From: JANXXV01 sp038200305
GTDB taxonomy: Bacteria > Acidobacteriota > Terriglobia > Bryobacterales > Bryobacteraceae
Length of the DNA stretch: 64,000 bases
Assembly (NCBI GenBank): GCA_038200305.1
Contig: JBBPYD010000104.1
Location: forward strand, 13,848-77,847
Direction: 5' to 3'
Within the stretch, counting starts at the first letter, position 1; the number at the start of each line of letters is the position of its first letter. Positions 1-7,652 of this stretch are shown here, piece after piece. The notes below the pieces were generated by a model. That model was not told the DNA's origin. It searched no databases and saw only the letters and a list, made by a program, of their open reading frames with translations. A program made the translations under genes and the position numbers.

Positions 1-315
1 CATCAGGATCGCGGCGCCGGTAATGGGCTTCGACATCGACCAGATCCGGAAGATGGAATTCTTCGCCATCGGCTTTTTCGAATCCAGATCCATCGCGCCA
101 TGAGCCTCCAGATGTGCAATGCGGCCTTTACGCGCCACCAGCGTGACGGCTCCCGAGATTTGGTGAGAATCCATATGACGCTGGACGGTCTCGTGGATTC
201 GTAGCAGACGGTCCCTGGAAAGGCCAACGTCTTCCGGTTTTGTTTCCGGAATCGACGCCGCGGTCAACGGCATCGCAGCGAGCATGAAAAGAGCAAAGTT
301 CACAGGGAAACGCAT
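1..315 (-). CDS. Serine hydrolase / beta-lactamase family protein, N-terminal part
   Basis: Translating the minus strand from the ATG at 313-315 gives 105 residues with no stop before the window edge, so only the N-terminus is present. It begins with a hydrophobic leader (MRFPVNFALFMLAAMPLTAA), so export is likely. The stretch ending in IWSMSKPITGAAIL contains an S-x-x-K motif (SMSK) in the setting typical of class C beta-lactamase / esterase-like serine hydrolases, where the Ser is the acylated nucleophile. Substrate cannot be told: the family covers penicillin-binding esterases, DD-peptidases and beta-lactamases. The KTG-box and Tyr motifs lie outside the window. Confidence 0.8.
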   Translation of the reverse strand, partial: MRFPVNFALFMLAAMPLTAASIPETKPEDVGLSRDRLLRIHETVQRHMDSHQISGAVTLVARKGRIAHLEAHGAMDLDSKKPMAKNSIFRIWSMSKPITGAAILM

Positions 316-486
316 CGTGGGCTCCAGCGCCAGCTTGAATGGTTACGCCTGGAATTTTATCGCACACTACGGCGGCAGTTCATTTCATCCAGTTTAGTCA
401 GGCGCAGCGTGCATCGCCTGAAGTATGAGGGGAGTAGGATCCATGAAATGCTTCCAGCCGCCAAGAAGCCATTCCAGCCCTGTGGT

Positions 487-1899
487 CTACGTCTTTTTGA
501 GTTTCGGCGGCGGCTCCGGCTTCGCGGCAATCTTATCGATCTCATTGAAGTACACCCGCCGCTCTTCATACATGGCACGGTTCGCCAGGATCACGCCCGC
601 GGCATCGGCCAGTCCAACTTCCAAATCCGCCTTCGGATGCCCGCCATTGCGAGTGTCGTTGAAGAACGATTCCAGTTCCACGTCCACAGGATTCCGGTCT
701 TCTTCCGGCATCATGATGCCTTTGTTCGCAAGCCAGCGGCGTGCGAACTTGGCCTCTTTTTGCATGAAGGAATCGGCGCCGTTCTTCTGATCCTTATCCA
801 GAAAAATAGGGAGGCCCTTCGCCGCCGCGCCTGTGGCGATGGTTGCACCGGCTTTGACGTTTTCTTTCTTTGCGCCAGTCACCTGCGGCTTCGGCGGCTC
901 GGGGAACCAAAGAGCCGTCGCTGGGAAGTCATCGCCGCCCAAGGTGATATGCACGGCGCCTTCTGTGCCCATGATCACCTCGCCGAACTCTCTCCGCTCA
1001 GACTTGAGCATGTCGAGGGAGCCGTTCGTTGTAATGGAACTGTACAGAAACTTTTGACCTTTGGGGTACTTGAAGATGAGCTGGATATTGTCGAAGATGT
1101 CGCGTCCATCGTGCAGGAAATCCAGCCCACCGACGCCAATTACGTATTCGAAGGGCGATCCGAACATCCAGTCGGCGATGTCCATCTGATGGGAGCCGAG
1201 CTCAGCCGTAAGACCGCCGGAAAACTCGCGGTACTTGCGCCAGTTCTTCTCTTTATCAGTCAGACCGGCCGGTACTGGCTTATTCCATGGGTCCTTGGCG
1301 ATGGTGTTCCGATGCCACTGGCCGCGGATGTGGGTTACGGTGCCGAGTTCGCCCTTATCGACCATCTGCTTCACGGCTTGGTAAAACTTGCTGTAGCGGC
1401 GCTGCAATCCGACCTGCAGAACCTGTTTCGGGCGCTCATTGACCAAGGCCCGAAGCTCCACAATCTCCTCGGGTTTGAACACCAGGCTTTTTTCGCAGAA
1501 CACGTGCTTGCCCGCTAAAAGCGCATCCTTGGTGACTGTGAAATGTTTGTAGAGCGGCGTTGCTATCAGGACCGCGTCGACATTTTTATCGGAGAGCAGC
1601 TCGCGGTAATCCTTATATTTCTTAGGATTCGTCCCGATGGTGTTAGCTGCTTCATTCAGGCTCGGCTCCCAAATATCACAAAGGGCGACGCAGTTGCCGT
1701 TATCCAGGTGCTTGAGATGGCCAAGAAGGTAATTGCCACGGCTCCCGGTTCCGATCATGCCGTACTGCACCTGATTGTTAGCGGCTTTCACGGTCTGAAT
1801 GCCAGGCGCACCCTGGAGCGTAGAAGCTGCGGCGATGGCGGTTGCGGCACCAGCCATCTGCACAACTTCACGGCGTGTGAGGTCTTGCTTTTGCGACAT
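487..1899 (-). CDS. Gfo/Idh/MocA family oxidoreductase with Tat-like leader
   Basis: A 470-residue protein. Residues 1-40 form a twin-arginine-type leader (RREVVQMAG followed by an Ala-rich stretch), so periplasmic export as a folded NAD(P)-enzyme is likely. GTGSRG at residues 50-55 is the Rossmann dinucleotide motif. CEKS near residue 136 corresponds to the conserved E-K-P motif, with Lys as usual catalytic residue but Pro replaced by Ser. The C-terminal half is the alpha/beta Gfo/Idh domain. The substrate is presumably a sugar or sugar derivative. It lies just downstream of, and on the same strand as, a mannonate-dehydratase-like enzyme, which suggests a shared role in sugar or uronate catabolism (inference). 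Confidence 0.88.
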   Translation of the reverse strand: MSQKQDLTRREVVQMAGAATAIAAASTLQGAPGIQTVKAANNQVQYGMIGTGSRGNYLLGHLKHLDNGNCVALCDIWEPSLNEAANTIGTNPKKYKDYRELLSDKNVDAVLIATPLYKHFTVTKDALLAGKHVFCEKSLVFKPEEIVELRALVNERPKQVLQVGLQRRYSKFYQAVKQMVDKGELGTVTHIRGQWHRNTIAKDPWNKPVPAGLTDKEKNWRKYREFSGGLTAELGSHQMDIADWMFGSPFEYVIGVGGLDFLHDGRDIFDNIQLIFKYPKGQKFLYSSITTNGSLDMLKSERREFGEVIMGTEGAVHITLGGDDFPATALWFPEPPKPQVTGAKKENVKAGATIATGAAAKGLPIFLDKDQKNGADSFMQKEAKFARRWLANKGIMMPEEDRNPVDVELESFFNDTRNGGHPKADLEVGLADAAGVILANRAMYEERRVYFNEIDKIAAKPEPPPKLKKT

Positions 1900-1934
1900 T
1901 GGAGCTCCTCGGAGTTTCTATAAATATTGTACCG

Positions 1935-3281
1935 CTACTGCTTGATGACAGTGCCGTCTTTGCGGCGCACCTCGCCCCAGCCTCCGTTATATTTCTGGTG
2001 TTCGCCTCTTTCGCCGAAGCCGAATGGATACTTCGCTGCCGCCTTCTCATCGATCTCGATTCCCCAACCGGGGTTTTCGTTCGCGTAGAGATATCCGTCC
2101 TTCATCACCGGACAGCCTTTGAAAACTTCCTGCACGCGCTCGCTAAACGGACTGTATTCCTGAATGCCGAAGTTGTAGCTGACCAGATCGAGAGCTACGT
2201 TCGCCGCATGTCCGATTGGCGAAACGTCGCCCGGACCGTGCCATGCCGTTTTGACGCCGAACATCTCACCCAGAATCGCCACCTTCCGGCACGGAGTAAT
2301 GCCGCCTGCCTGCGAAACGTGAATCCGGATGTAGTCGATCAGCCGCTCAGATATCAGAGGAGTCCACTCGTGCGGACTGTTGAATAGCTCGCCCATGGCA
2401 AGGGGTGTCGCGCACTGCTGCCGGATTTGCCGGAAGTATTGGATGTCTTCGGGCGATAGTACATCCTCCATGAAGAAGGGCCTGTATTGTTCGACATCCT
2501 TACAAAACTGCACTGCTTGCCGCGGTGTTACACGCTCATGCACGTCGTGAAGAAGTTCAACCTCGTCGCCGAGCTCTTTGCGGCACGCTTCGAACATTTT
2601 CAATGTACGCCGGATGTACGGAGCAGGCTCATACACCGGGCCATCGTGCAGCGACTTCACCGCAACATCGGAACGGCCTGCTCCGTAGCCTGCCATACCC
2701 GGAACGCCGACCTGCACACGGACATGCCGGAAACCCTGGCTCATGAACTTCTTGGCATTTTCTATGAGCTGCGGGATTTCCGCCGCAGCCGCGTGAGTGT
2801 AACAGTCCGCAGCCTCACGTAATTTGCCGCCGAGCAATTGATACACCGGCATGCCTGCCTGGCGTCCCTTGATGTCCCAAAGCGCCATATCCACTCCGCT
2901 CATCGCGTTGTTCAACACGGGGCCGTTGCGCCAATAGGAGCTGTTGTAAAGCGCCTGCCACGTATCGTCAATCCGATCGGCCGGCTTTCCCGTGAGGAAT
3001 GGCTTTACATAGCGGTTGACCGCTTCCACGACCAGATCCGCCCGCTGCGTGAAAGTTCCGCAGCCATAGCCATAAAGCCCGTCCTGATCCGTCGTGATCT
3101 TAACCACCACGAGTCTTAACCCGGCCGGCGCTGTCGCGATCACGCTCACATCTTTGATCTTTGGGGAAGGCGTCGCGCGGGTGGCACGGTTCACCTTTTC
3201 CTGCGCCGCTGTCTCGCGTTGCGACATAAATCCGGCGAACACGCCACCGGCGGCCATCTTGAACATCCCACGGCGATTCAT
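1935..3281 (-). CDS. Enolase-superfamily sugar-acid dehydratase (mannonate dehydratase-like)
   Basis: A 448-residue mandelate racemase/muconate lactonizing-type enzyme with a short Tat-like leader (NRRGMFKMAAGG). The barrel shows the expected ligands: LLHDVHER (Asp246, His248), FMEDV (Glu272), MGELFNS (Glu298) and WHGPGD (His348). The pattern LLHDVHxRxTP...FxMED...GExFNS...GI(Q)EY is that of the D-mannonate/D-gluconate dehydratase (ManD/RspA) group, which dehydrates hexonates to 2-keto-3-deoxy acids. A leader is unusual for this family and suggests either secretion or a non-cleaved N-terminal extension. The exact sugar acid is not certain: the group includes gluconate, mannonate and inactive members. 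Confidence 0.85.
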   Translation of the reverse strand: MNRRGMFKMAAGGVFAGFMSQRETAAQEKVNRATRATPSPKIKDVSVIATAPAGLRLVVVKITTDQDGLYGYGCGTFTQRADLVVEAVNRYVKPFLTGKPADRIDDTWQALYNSSYWRNGPVLNNAMSGVDMALWDIKGRQAGMPVYQLLGGKLREAADCYTHAAAAEIPQLIENAKKFMSQGFRHVRVQVGVPGMAGYGAGRSDVAVKSLHDGPVYEPAPYIRRTLKMFEACRKELGDEVELLHDVHERVTPRQAVQFCKDVEQYRPFFMEDVLSPEDIQYFRQIRQQCATPLAMGELFNSPHEWTPLISERLIDYIRIHVSQAGGITPCRKVAILGEMFGVKTAWHGPGDVSPIGHAANVALDLVSYNFGIQEYSPFSERVQEVFKGCPVMKDGYLYANENPGWGIEIDEKAAAKYPFGFGERGEHQKYNGGWGEVRRKDGTVIKQ

Positions 3282-3283
3282 GA

Positions 3284-3439
3284 TTACGTTTTAGTCCCCT
3301 CTTCGATCAGTTTTCGCAGGCGGTTGATTTCCTGGTGAATCTTCTTTTCCCGCGACACCAAAGTGATTACATATATCACAAGAACCGCCCATGCCGCGGC
3401 GAATCCGTAAAACATGTACGTGAAGTTTCGTTGGTCCAT
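3284..3439 (-). CDS. ccmD: CcmD-like small membrane protein
   Basis: A 51-residue ORF read by hand on the minus strand (ATG at 3437-3439, TAA at 3284-3286). It has one membrane segment (about residues 10-28, FYGFAAAWAVLVIYVITL) followed by a charged helical tail (SREKKIHQEINRLRKLIEE). Size, topology and position directly downstream of ccmC match CcmD, which in system I cytochrome c maturation helps release holo-CcmE from the CcmABC complex. Sequence is poorly conserved in this family, so the call rests on topology and context. Confidence 0.75.
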   Translation of the reverse strand: MDQRNFTYMFYGFAAAWAVLVIYVITLVSREKKIHQEINRLRKLIEEGTKT

Positions 3440-3448
3440 CGGTTCCTT

Positions 3449-4132
3449 TTAGATTTCGTGTGCCTGCCGGCGGAGGCCGTCGATCAGACGTTGCAGATTT
3501 TCTTGCCGCAAGCGGATGGTGATCAGGATGATACCCAGCACAGCCAACGGAAGCAGGTTCCAGTAAGCCGCCGCTTCCATTCCAGGAGCCATGCCACCGC
3601 CGCCGCGTATGCTGATGACCGGACCCGGATGCTGTGTTCTCCACCATTCGATGGATTTCCAGCTAATGTACACGCCGGAAAAAGTGAAGATAGAAATGAC
3701 CGCGGACAGCCGGGCGCGCGTTGTTGGGTCATCGACTGCCTTGCGGAGAATCAGGTAGCTTGCGTATGCCAGCCACGACACAAGCGTGGAGGTCAGCCGC
3801 GCGTCCCAGGCCCACCAAATACCCCAAATGATACGAGCCCAGATCATGCCCGTAGCAAGGACGATAGCACCGAAGGCAAGCGTCACTTCGGTTGCGGCCA
3901 CAGCCAGGGAGTCCCACCGGAGGTCGCGGCGATAGAGATAAAGAATGCTGGCGATCAGGGAGATAAAGGCTGCAATACCCGCTGTGATGGCGCTAGGAAA
4001 GTGAAAGAAAAAGATACGGTAGATAGCGCCCTGATTCGCTTCATCGGGCAAGCCGAGCAAAATCGTATAGAGATTCGTAATAAGCAGTGCGCCGACTGCG
4101 ATAGCGATGAGATATGTGATTTTTTCGCGCAT
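3449..4132 (-). CDS. ccmC: Heme exporter/handling protein CcmC
   Basis: A 227-residue integral membrane protein with about six hydrophobic segments. The tryptophan-rich WWD motif of heme-handling proteins is visible as WGIWWAWDARLTS (residues 103-115). Flanking histidines expected to be axial heme ligands are present in FFFHFP (His44) and in EWWRTQHP (His168). CcmC presents heme to CcmE in the system I cytochrome c maturation pathway in the inner membrane. It lies between ccmB (3 bp upstream) and ccmD (9 bp downstream), all on the minus strand. Confidence 0.93.
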   Translation of the reverse strand: MREKITYLIAIAVGALLITNLYTILLGLPDEANQGAIYRIFFFHFPSAITAGIAAFISLIASILYLYRRDLRWDSLAVAATEVTLAFGAIVLATGMIWARIIWGIWWAWDARLTSTLVSWLAYASYLILRKAVDDPTTRARLSAVISIFTFSGVYISWKSIEWWRTQHPGPVISIRGGGGMAPGMEAAAYWNLLPLAVLGIILITIRLRQENLQRLIDGLRRQAHEI

Positions 4133-4135
4133 AGG

Positions 4136-4816
4136 TTAACCTACCAAAACGGTATCGATCAGAGCCAAGCCTAACAGAGTATAGATCACATCAAAACCCA
4201 CCAGCACTTTCAACCAGGAATCATATTCCGAAGTGAGCGGCTCGCCAACTGCTAGTAGCGTTGTGAGCTGAATGGCGGCGAGCAGCGCCGGAATCATGAT
4301 GGGATAGAGCAGCGTGGGAAGCATCAGTTCGCGGAGCCGCAGGTTCACGGTGAGGGCGCCGAACATGGTGCCAACCACAGTCAAGGCCCACGTGGTAAGA
4401 ACTAGGACCAGAAGCAACATTCCGATCTGACGAGTCCATGGGACGTCGTAGAACAGTCCGAAGACTGGCAAGCAGATCAACTCCACCGTCAGGAGCAAAA
4501 GCATGTTCGCCATTGCCTTCCCGAGCAGGAGGGCCGCTGGTGCAATGGGAGACATAATCAAAGCGTCCAGGCAATCGTTGGGGAGGTCCCGCGCGAAGCT
4601 CCGATTGAGGATGAGCGCTCCCGCGAACGCGAATACGAGCCACAGCAGGCCGCCGCAGATAGCGCGGGTCTCTTCCGCACTCGGATCGAAGGCAAAGCTG
4701 AAGAGCAAAAGGATCACGACGGAGAATGAGAGCGAGGCGTTCACAGTCTCTTTGCCGCGCAGCTCCGCACGCAGATCTTTTCCGGCAATGATAAAGCTCT
4801 GGCGAAGGAAGTTCAA
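4136..4816 (-). CDS. ccmB: Heme exporter protein CcmB
   Basis: A 226-residue permease with six hydrophobic segments. The N-terminus (FIIAGKDLRAELRGKE) is typical of CcmB, the membrane partner of the CcmA ATPase in cytochrome c maturation. Its start overlaps the last codons of the upstream cyclase-family gene (4813-4816), so translation may be coupled. A ccmA gene would normally precede ccmB, but none is seen here. The only ABC ATPase in the window (46786-47514) is of a different type and far away. Confidence 0.9.
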   Translation of the reverse strand: MNFLRQSFIIAGKDLRAELRGKETVNASLSFSVVILLLFSFAFDPSAEETRAICGGLLWLVFAFAGALILNRSFARDLPNDCLDALIMSPIAPAALLLGKAMANMLLLLTVELICLPVFGLFYDVPWTRQIGMLLLVLVLTTWALTVVGTMFGALTVNLRLRELMLPTLLYPIMIPALLAAIQLTTLLAVGEPLTSEYDSWLKVLVGFDVIYTLLGLALIDTVLVG

Positions 4817-5451
4817 TCTTCTATTCTTCGCACAATGGCCCTGGCGGGTGCGCCGTCGCCGCCAATAATTTTCAAAGGAAGGCAGATGAGTTCGTAAGCT
4901 CCAGGCTCCACGCCGGTAAGATTCAGCCCTTCGACGATCCAGATTCCAGCGCCGAGCAGAATCTTGTGCGTTTCCACGCCGTCCCCTTCGTAGGCGCCGA
5001 TGGAGAGGTAATCGATCCCGATGGTTTGGACTTGCCTCTCGACCAGATAGGCCGCGGCGGCGGCATTGCAGTGTACGAACTGCTTCACAAAATCCGGACT
5101 GTTCCAGGCGGCCGGGGAATTGCGGGTCTTGAAGAGAATCCGCTCGTTGCGCTGGATCGAGTGCCGGGCCAGTTCCTCTGGAGTAAGGGATTCGGAGTGC
5201 TCGATGGCGATAACGCGAGCCGGGCCTACGGTGGCGGTCAGCGGCATCTGGTCAATGCTCTGCCCTGTGTTCACGAAATGAAGCGGCGCATCCACGTGCG
5301 TTCCGGTATGAGCGCTCATCCTGAGATACCGGACGTTGCACGCGTCCCCGCGGTCCATGTCGGCCACGCGGTCCATTAACGGCGATGGATCTCCTGGCCA
5401 GTGCGGCATGGGCGACTGCAACGGGACGGAGATATCGATCCAGTTATGCAT
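4813..5451 (-). CDS. Cyclase family protein (kynurenine formamidase-like)
   Basis: A 212-residue protein of the metal-dependent cyclase/KynB fold. The signature HTGTHVDAP lies at residues 48-56, with His48, His52 and Asp54 the expected metal ligands. N-terminal DISVPLQSPMPHWPGDP is also family-typical. Members hydrolyse N-formylkynurenine or other amides/esters. No tryptophan-degradation gene is nearby, so the substrate is open. Its end overlaps the ccmB start by 4 bp, making co-transcription with ccmBCD likely though functionally unexplained. Confidence 0.85.
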   Translation of the reverse strand: MHNWIDISVPLQSPMPHWPGDPSPLMDRVADMDRGDACNVRYLRMSAHTGTHVDAPLHFVNTGQSIDQMPLTATVGPARVIAIEHSESLTPEELARHSIQRNERILFKTRNSPAAWNSPDFVKQFVHCNAAAAAYLVERQVQTIGIDYLSIGAYEGDGVETHKILLGAGIWIVEGLNLTGVEPGAYELICLPLKIIGGDGAPARAIVRRIED

Positions 5452-5457
5452 GGGAGC

Positions 5458-6246
5458 CTAGCGGTCGATGATTGGACGCAAAGCCCGGTAATAGATGTTC
5501 CGGAACGCCACCGGCCCGTGATCGCCTTGCAACATGATAGGATTCATTGCCGCTTCGGGAATGTTCATCGAGGCGCGGGTGGGGCCATCCACTTCCACGT
5601 TCTGCTGAACCAGAAGGCCGTTATGTAGCACACGAATGAATCTGGCGTTTTCGGTCTTCTTGCCGGCGGCGGCAAAGCGCGGCGCGCGGAACCAGATCTG
5701 ATACGACTGCCATTCGCCGGGGCGCCGGCTGGCGTTCACCGCCGGGGCCGAGCCACCCACGCCTTTGTTGTCAATCCACCGGTGGTAAATGCCACCGCAA
5801 TCCGAGGATGTGATTGGCATTGCCGATCCATAGCTGTCGAAGATCTGCACCTCGTAAAGCCCTTGCAGATACACGCCGGAGTTGGAACCTTTGGCGAGCA
5901 GGAACTCCACATATAGTTCCGTGTCGCCGATCTTCTGCTCCGAGACGAGGTTCGTGGTTCGGCCGGTAAGGCTATTCAGAATCCGGTCGCCCGGTTCCTT
6001 GATGGCCCCCAGCCTTGTCGGCCCGAGGAGGCGGTCCCACCAGACGCCATTGGTCGTGATCCAGTCGTGCGGCTTGCCATCCAGACCGGCCCAACCGCTC
6101 AGGTCTTTTCCGGTGAGCAGCGGCTTCCAACCGTCTTCCACAAGGTAAGGCGCGTCCCCATGCGATTCGCCGTCGTTGAGTTGCGGATGGCGCTGCGCGG
6201 ATGCCGCGGCGCAACAGATTAGAAAGCAAACGAAAGCGGATCGCAT
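5458..6246 (-). CDS. Secreted DUF1080 (3-keto-disaccharide hydrolase-like) protein
   Basis: The start is taken at the ATG 6244-6246, giving 262 residues with a clear signal peptide (MRSAFVCFLICCAAASAQ); an ATG six codons upstream (6262-6264) is also possible. The mature part has the LamG/concanavalin-like features of DUF1080: GWKPLLTGKDLSGW, LYVEFLLAKGSNSGVYLQG, YEVQIFDSYG, GEWQSYQIWFRAPRF and MLQGDHGPVAFRNIYYR. Related proteins act on glycans in the periplasm or outside the cell, some as 3-keto-glycoside hydrolases. A second DUF1080 gene occurs at 51743-52387. It is divergent from the glycosyltransferase-like gene at 6286. Confidence 0.85.
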   Translation of the reverse strand: MRSAFVCFLICCAAASAQRHPQLNDGESHGDAPYLVEDGWKPLLTGKDLSGWAGLDGKPHDWITTNGVWWDRLLGPTRLGAIKEPGDRILNSLTGRTTNLVSEQKIGDTELYVEFLLAKGSNSGVYLQGLYEVQIFDSYGSAMPITSSDCGGIYHRWIDNKGVGGSAPAVNASRRPGEWQSYQIWFRAPRFAAAGKKTENARFIRVLHNGLLVQQNVEVDGPTRASMNIPEAAMNPIMLQGDHGPVAFRNIYYRALRPIIDR

Positions 6247-6285
6247 GTGAATATTTATTCTCATCCAAGCGTCTCTTGGAAGCAA

Positions 6286-7626
6286 ATGCCCGCAGTGAGC
6301 GACACTAGACAGGTGCGCCGCTGGATCGCTCTTTCCCTGCTGACATTGTTGCTCGCCGCGAATGTTTATCGCGCGGCGACGCAGTCGTTGACCATTGACG
6401 AGGCGTACACATACCACCTCTATCTGGCGAAGAATCTGCGCGCCATTCTTACCGACTACGATGCAAACAATCATGTGCTGTACACCCTGCTTGCTAAGTT
6501 TTCCGTTGGACTGTTCGGCAAAGGCGAGTTTGCGATGCGGCTCCCGAGCGTTCTGGGAGGGCTGCTCTATTTCTTTGCCGTGTACAAGCTCTGCCGATTC
6601 TTGTTCGGGGACCGTTGGCTGTTTGTTGTGGCCGTGGCCGCACTCACTCTGAATCCGTTCCTGCTCGACTTCCTATCCGTAGCCCGTGGGTACGGGCTTG
6701 GGATCGCTCTCTGGACGTTGGGCCTATGGTTTCTGCTTACCGAGCGGCTGGAGCGGGCGGGTGCTTCGTTTGGCTTGGCTGTTGCGGCAAATTTGACGTT
6801 GCTGTTTCCGGCCGCGGGGTTGATCGGCGTGTACTGGTTTCGTTCTATTAGGACCACCTGGACGGTGGTGGATCGTTTGATACTGCCCGCTATCGTGAGT
6901 GCGTTCGCGATTCTGGTGGTCCCGATCTCAAATATGAAGCCGGGGAGCTTTTATGTGGGCGCGGAATCGCTTTGGACCGGGGTTCAGACGGTGGTCACGA
7001 TGTCGCTGCGGCACCATATGACCGTCTTGCCCGCGATACAAATTTGGCTGTTGACCGCCCTGTTTCCGGTCATGCTGATGGCAGTTCTACTCCTGTTACG
7101 AAAGCCGGACGAGCAACTCCGGTTATTGGGCGGTGCTCTGCTGCTGACCATCGCGCTGGTGATTGCCGGACATTACGCGGCGCATCTAGGCTACCCCGAG
7201 TTGCGGACCGGCCTCTACCTGATCCCGTTCTTCACTCTGGTCTACCTGCTGGCGATCCGGAAACGGCCGGTCCTTTGGCGCCTGCCGGTCTGGTTGCTGA
7301 TCGCGCTTTACGCGCTGCAGTGGAACGTGTCGCACTACACCGAATGGAAATTCGATGCGAGCACGAATAAAATCGCGCGAATGATTCGCGAGCGGCAGCC
7401 CCGGCGCGTTGGAGCGTCGTGGGAGCTGACGGAAAGCCTGAACTACTATCGCGAGCGATACCGCATCGCGAAGATGGAACCCGTTGCGCGAACGGGGCCG
7501 GATGCCGACTACGACTGCTATGTGCTGCTACCCTCCGATTACGGGCTCATTTCGAAACGCCGGCTGAAAGAGATTTACCGGGATGAGCTTTCGGAGGTTG
7601 TGTTGGCTGTTCCGGCGCATAAGTGA
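6286..7626 (+). CDS. Multi-pass membrane glycosyltransferase-like protein (GT39/ArnT type)
   Basis: Start chosen at ATG 6286, preceded by a modest GGAAG; a GTG at 6247 would add 13 residues. The 446-residue protein has about ten hydrophobic segments. An acidic pair in the first periplasmic loop (SLTIDEAYTYH) matches the D-E motif of PMT/ArnT-like lipid-linked-sugar glycosyltransferases, followed by NNHVLYTLLAKFSVGLFGKGEFAMRLPS, a common pattern in that superfamily. It probably transfers a sugar from a polyprenyl carrier to an envelope acceptor. The acceptor is unknown and the family call is moderate. Confidence 0.65.
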   Translation: MPAVSDTRQVRRWIALSLLTLLLAANVYRAATQSLTIDEAYTYHLYLAKNLRAILTDYDANNHVLYTLLAKFSVGLFGKGEFAMRLPSVLGGLLYFFAVYKLCRFLFGDRWLFVVAVAALTLNPFLLDFLSVARGYGLGIALWTLGLWFLLTERLERAGASFGLAVAANLTLLFPAAGLIGVYWFRSIRTTWTVVDRLILPAIVSAFAILVVPISNMKPGSFYVGAESLWTGVQTVVTMSLRHHMTVLPAIQIWLLTALFPVMLMAVLLLLRKPDEQLRLLGGALLLTIALVIAGHYAAHLGYPELRTGLYLIPFFTLVYLLAIRKRPVLWRLPVWLLIALYALQWNVSHYTEWKFDASTNKIARMIRERQPRRVGASWELTESLNYYRERYRIAKMEPVARTGPDADYDCYVLLPSDYGLISKRRLKEIYRDELSEVVLAVPAHK

Positions 7627-7652
7627 GCCGGCCAACCACGCTAGTCAGCGAC

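Noticed and set aside
409..1518. Long plus-strand frame antisense to the Gfo/Idh gene
   Set aside because: It mirrors a clearly conserved oxidoreductase on the other strand and has no recognisable domain.
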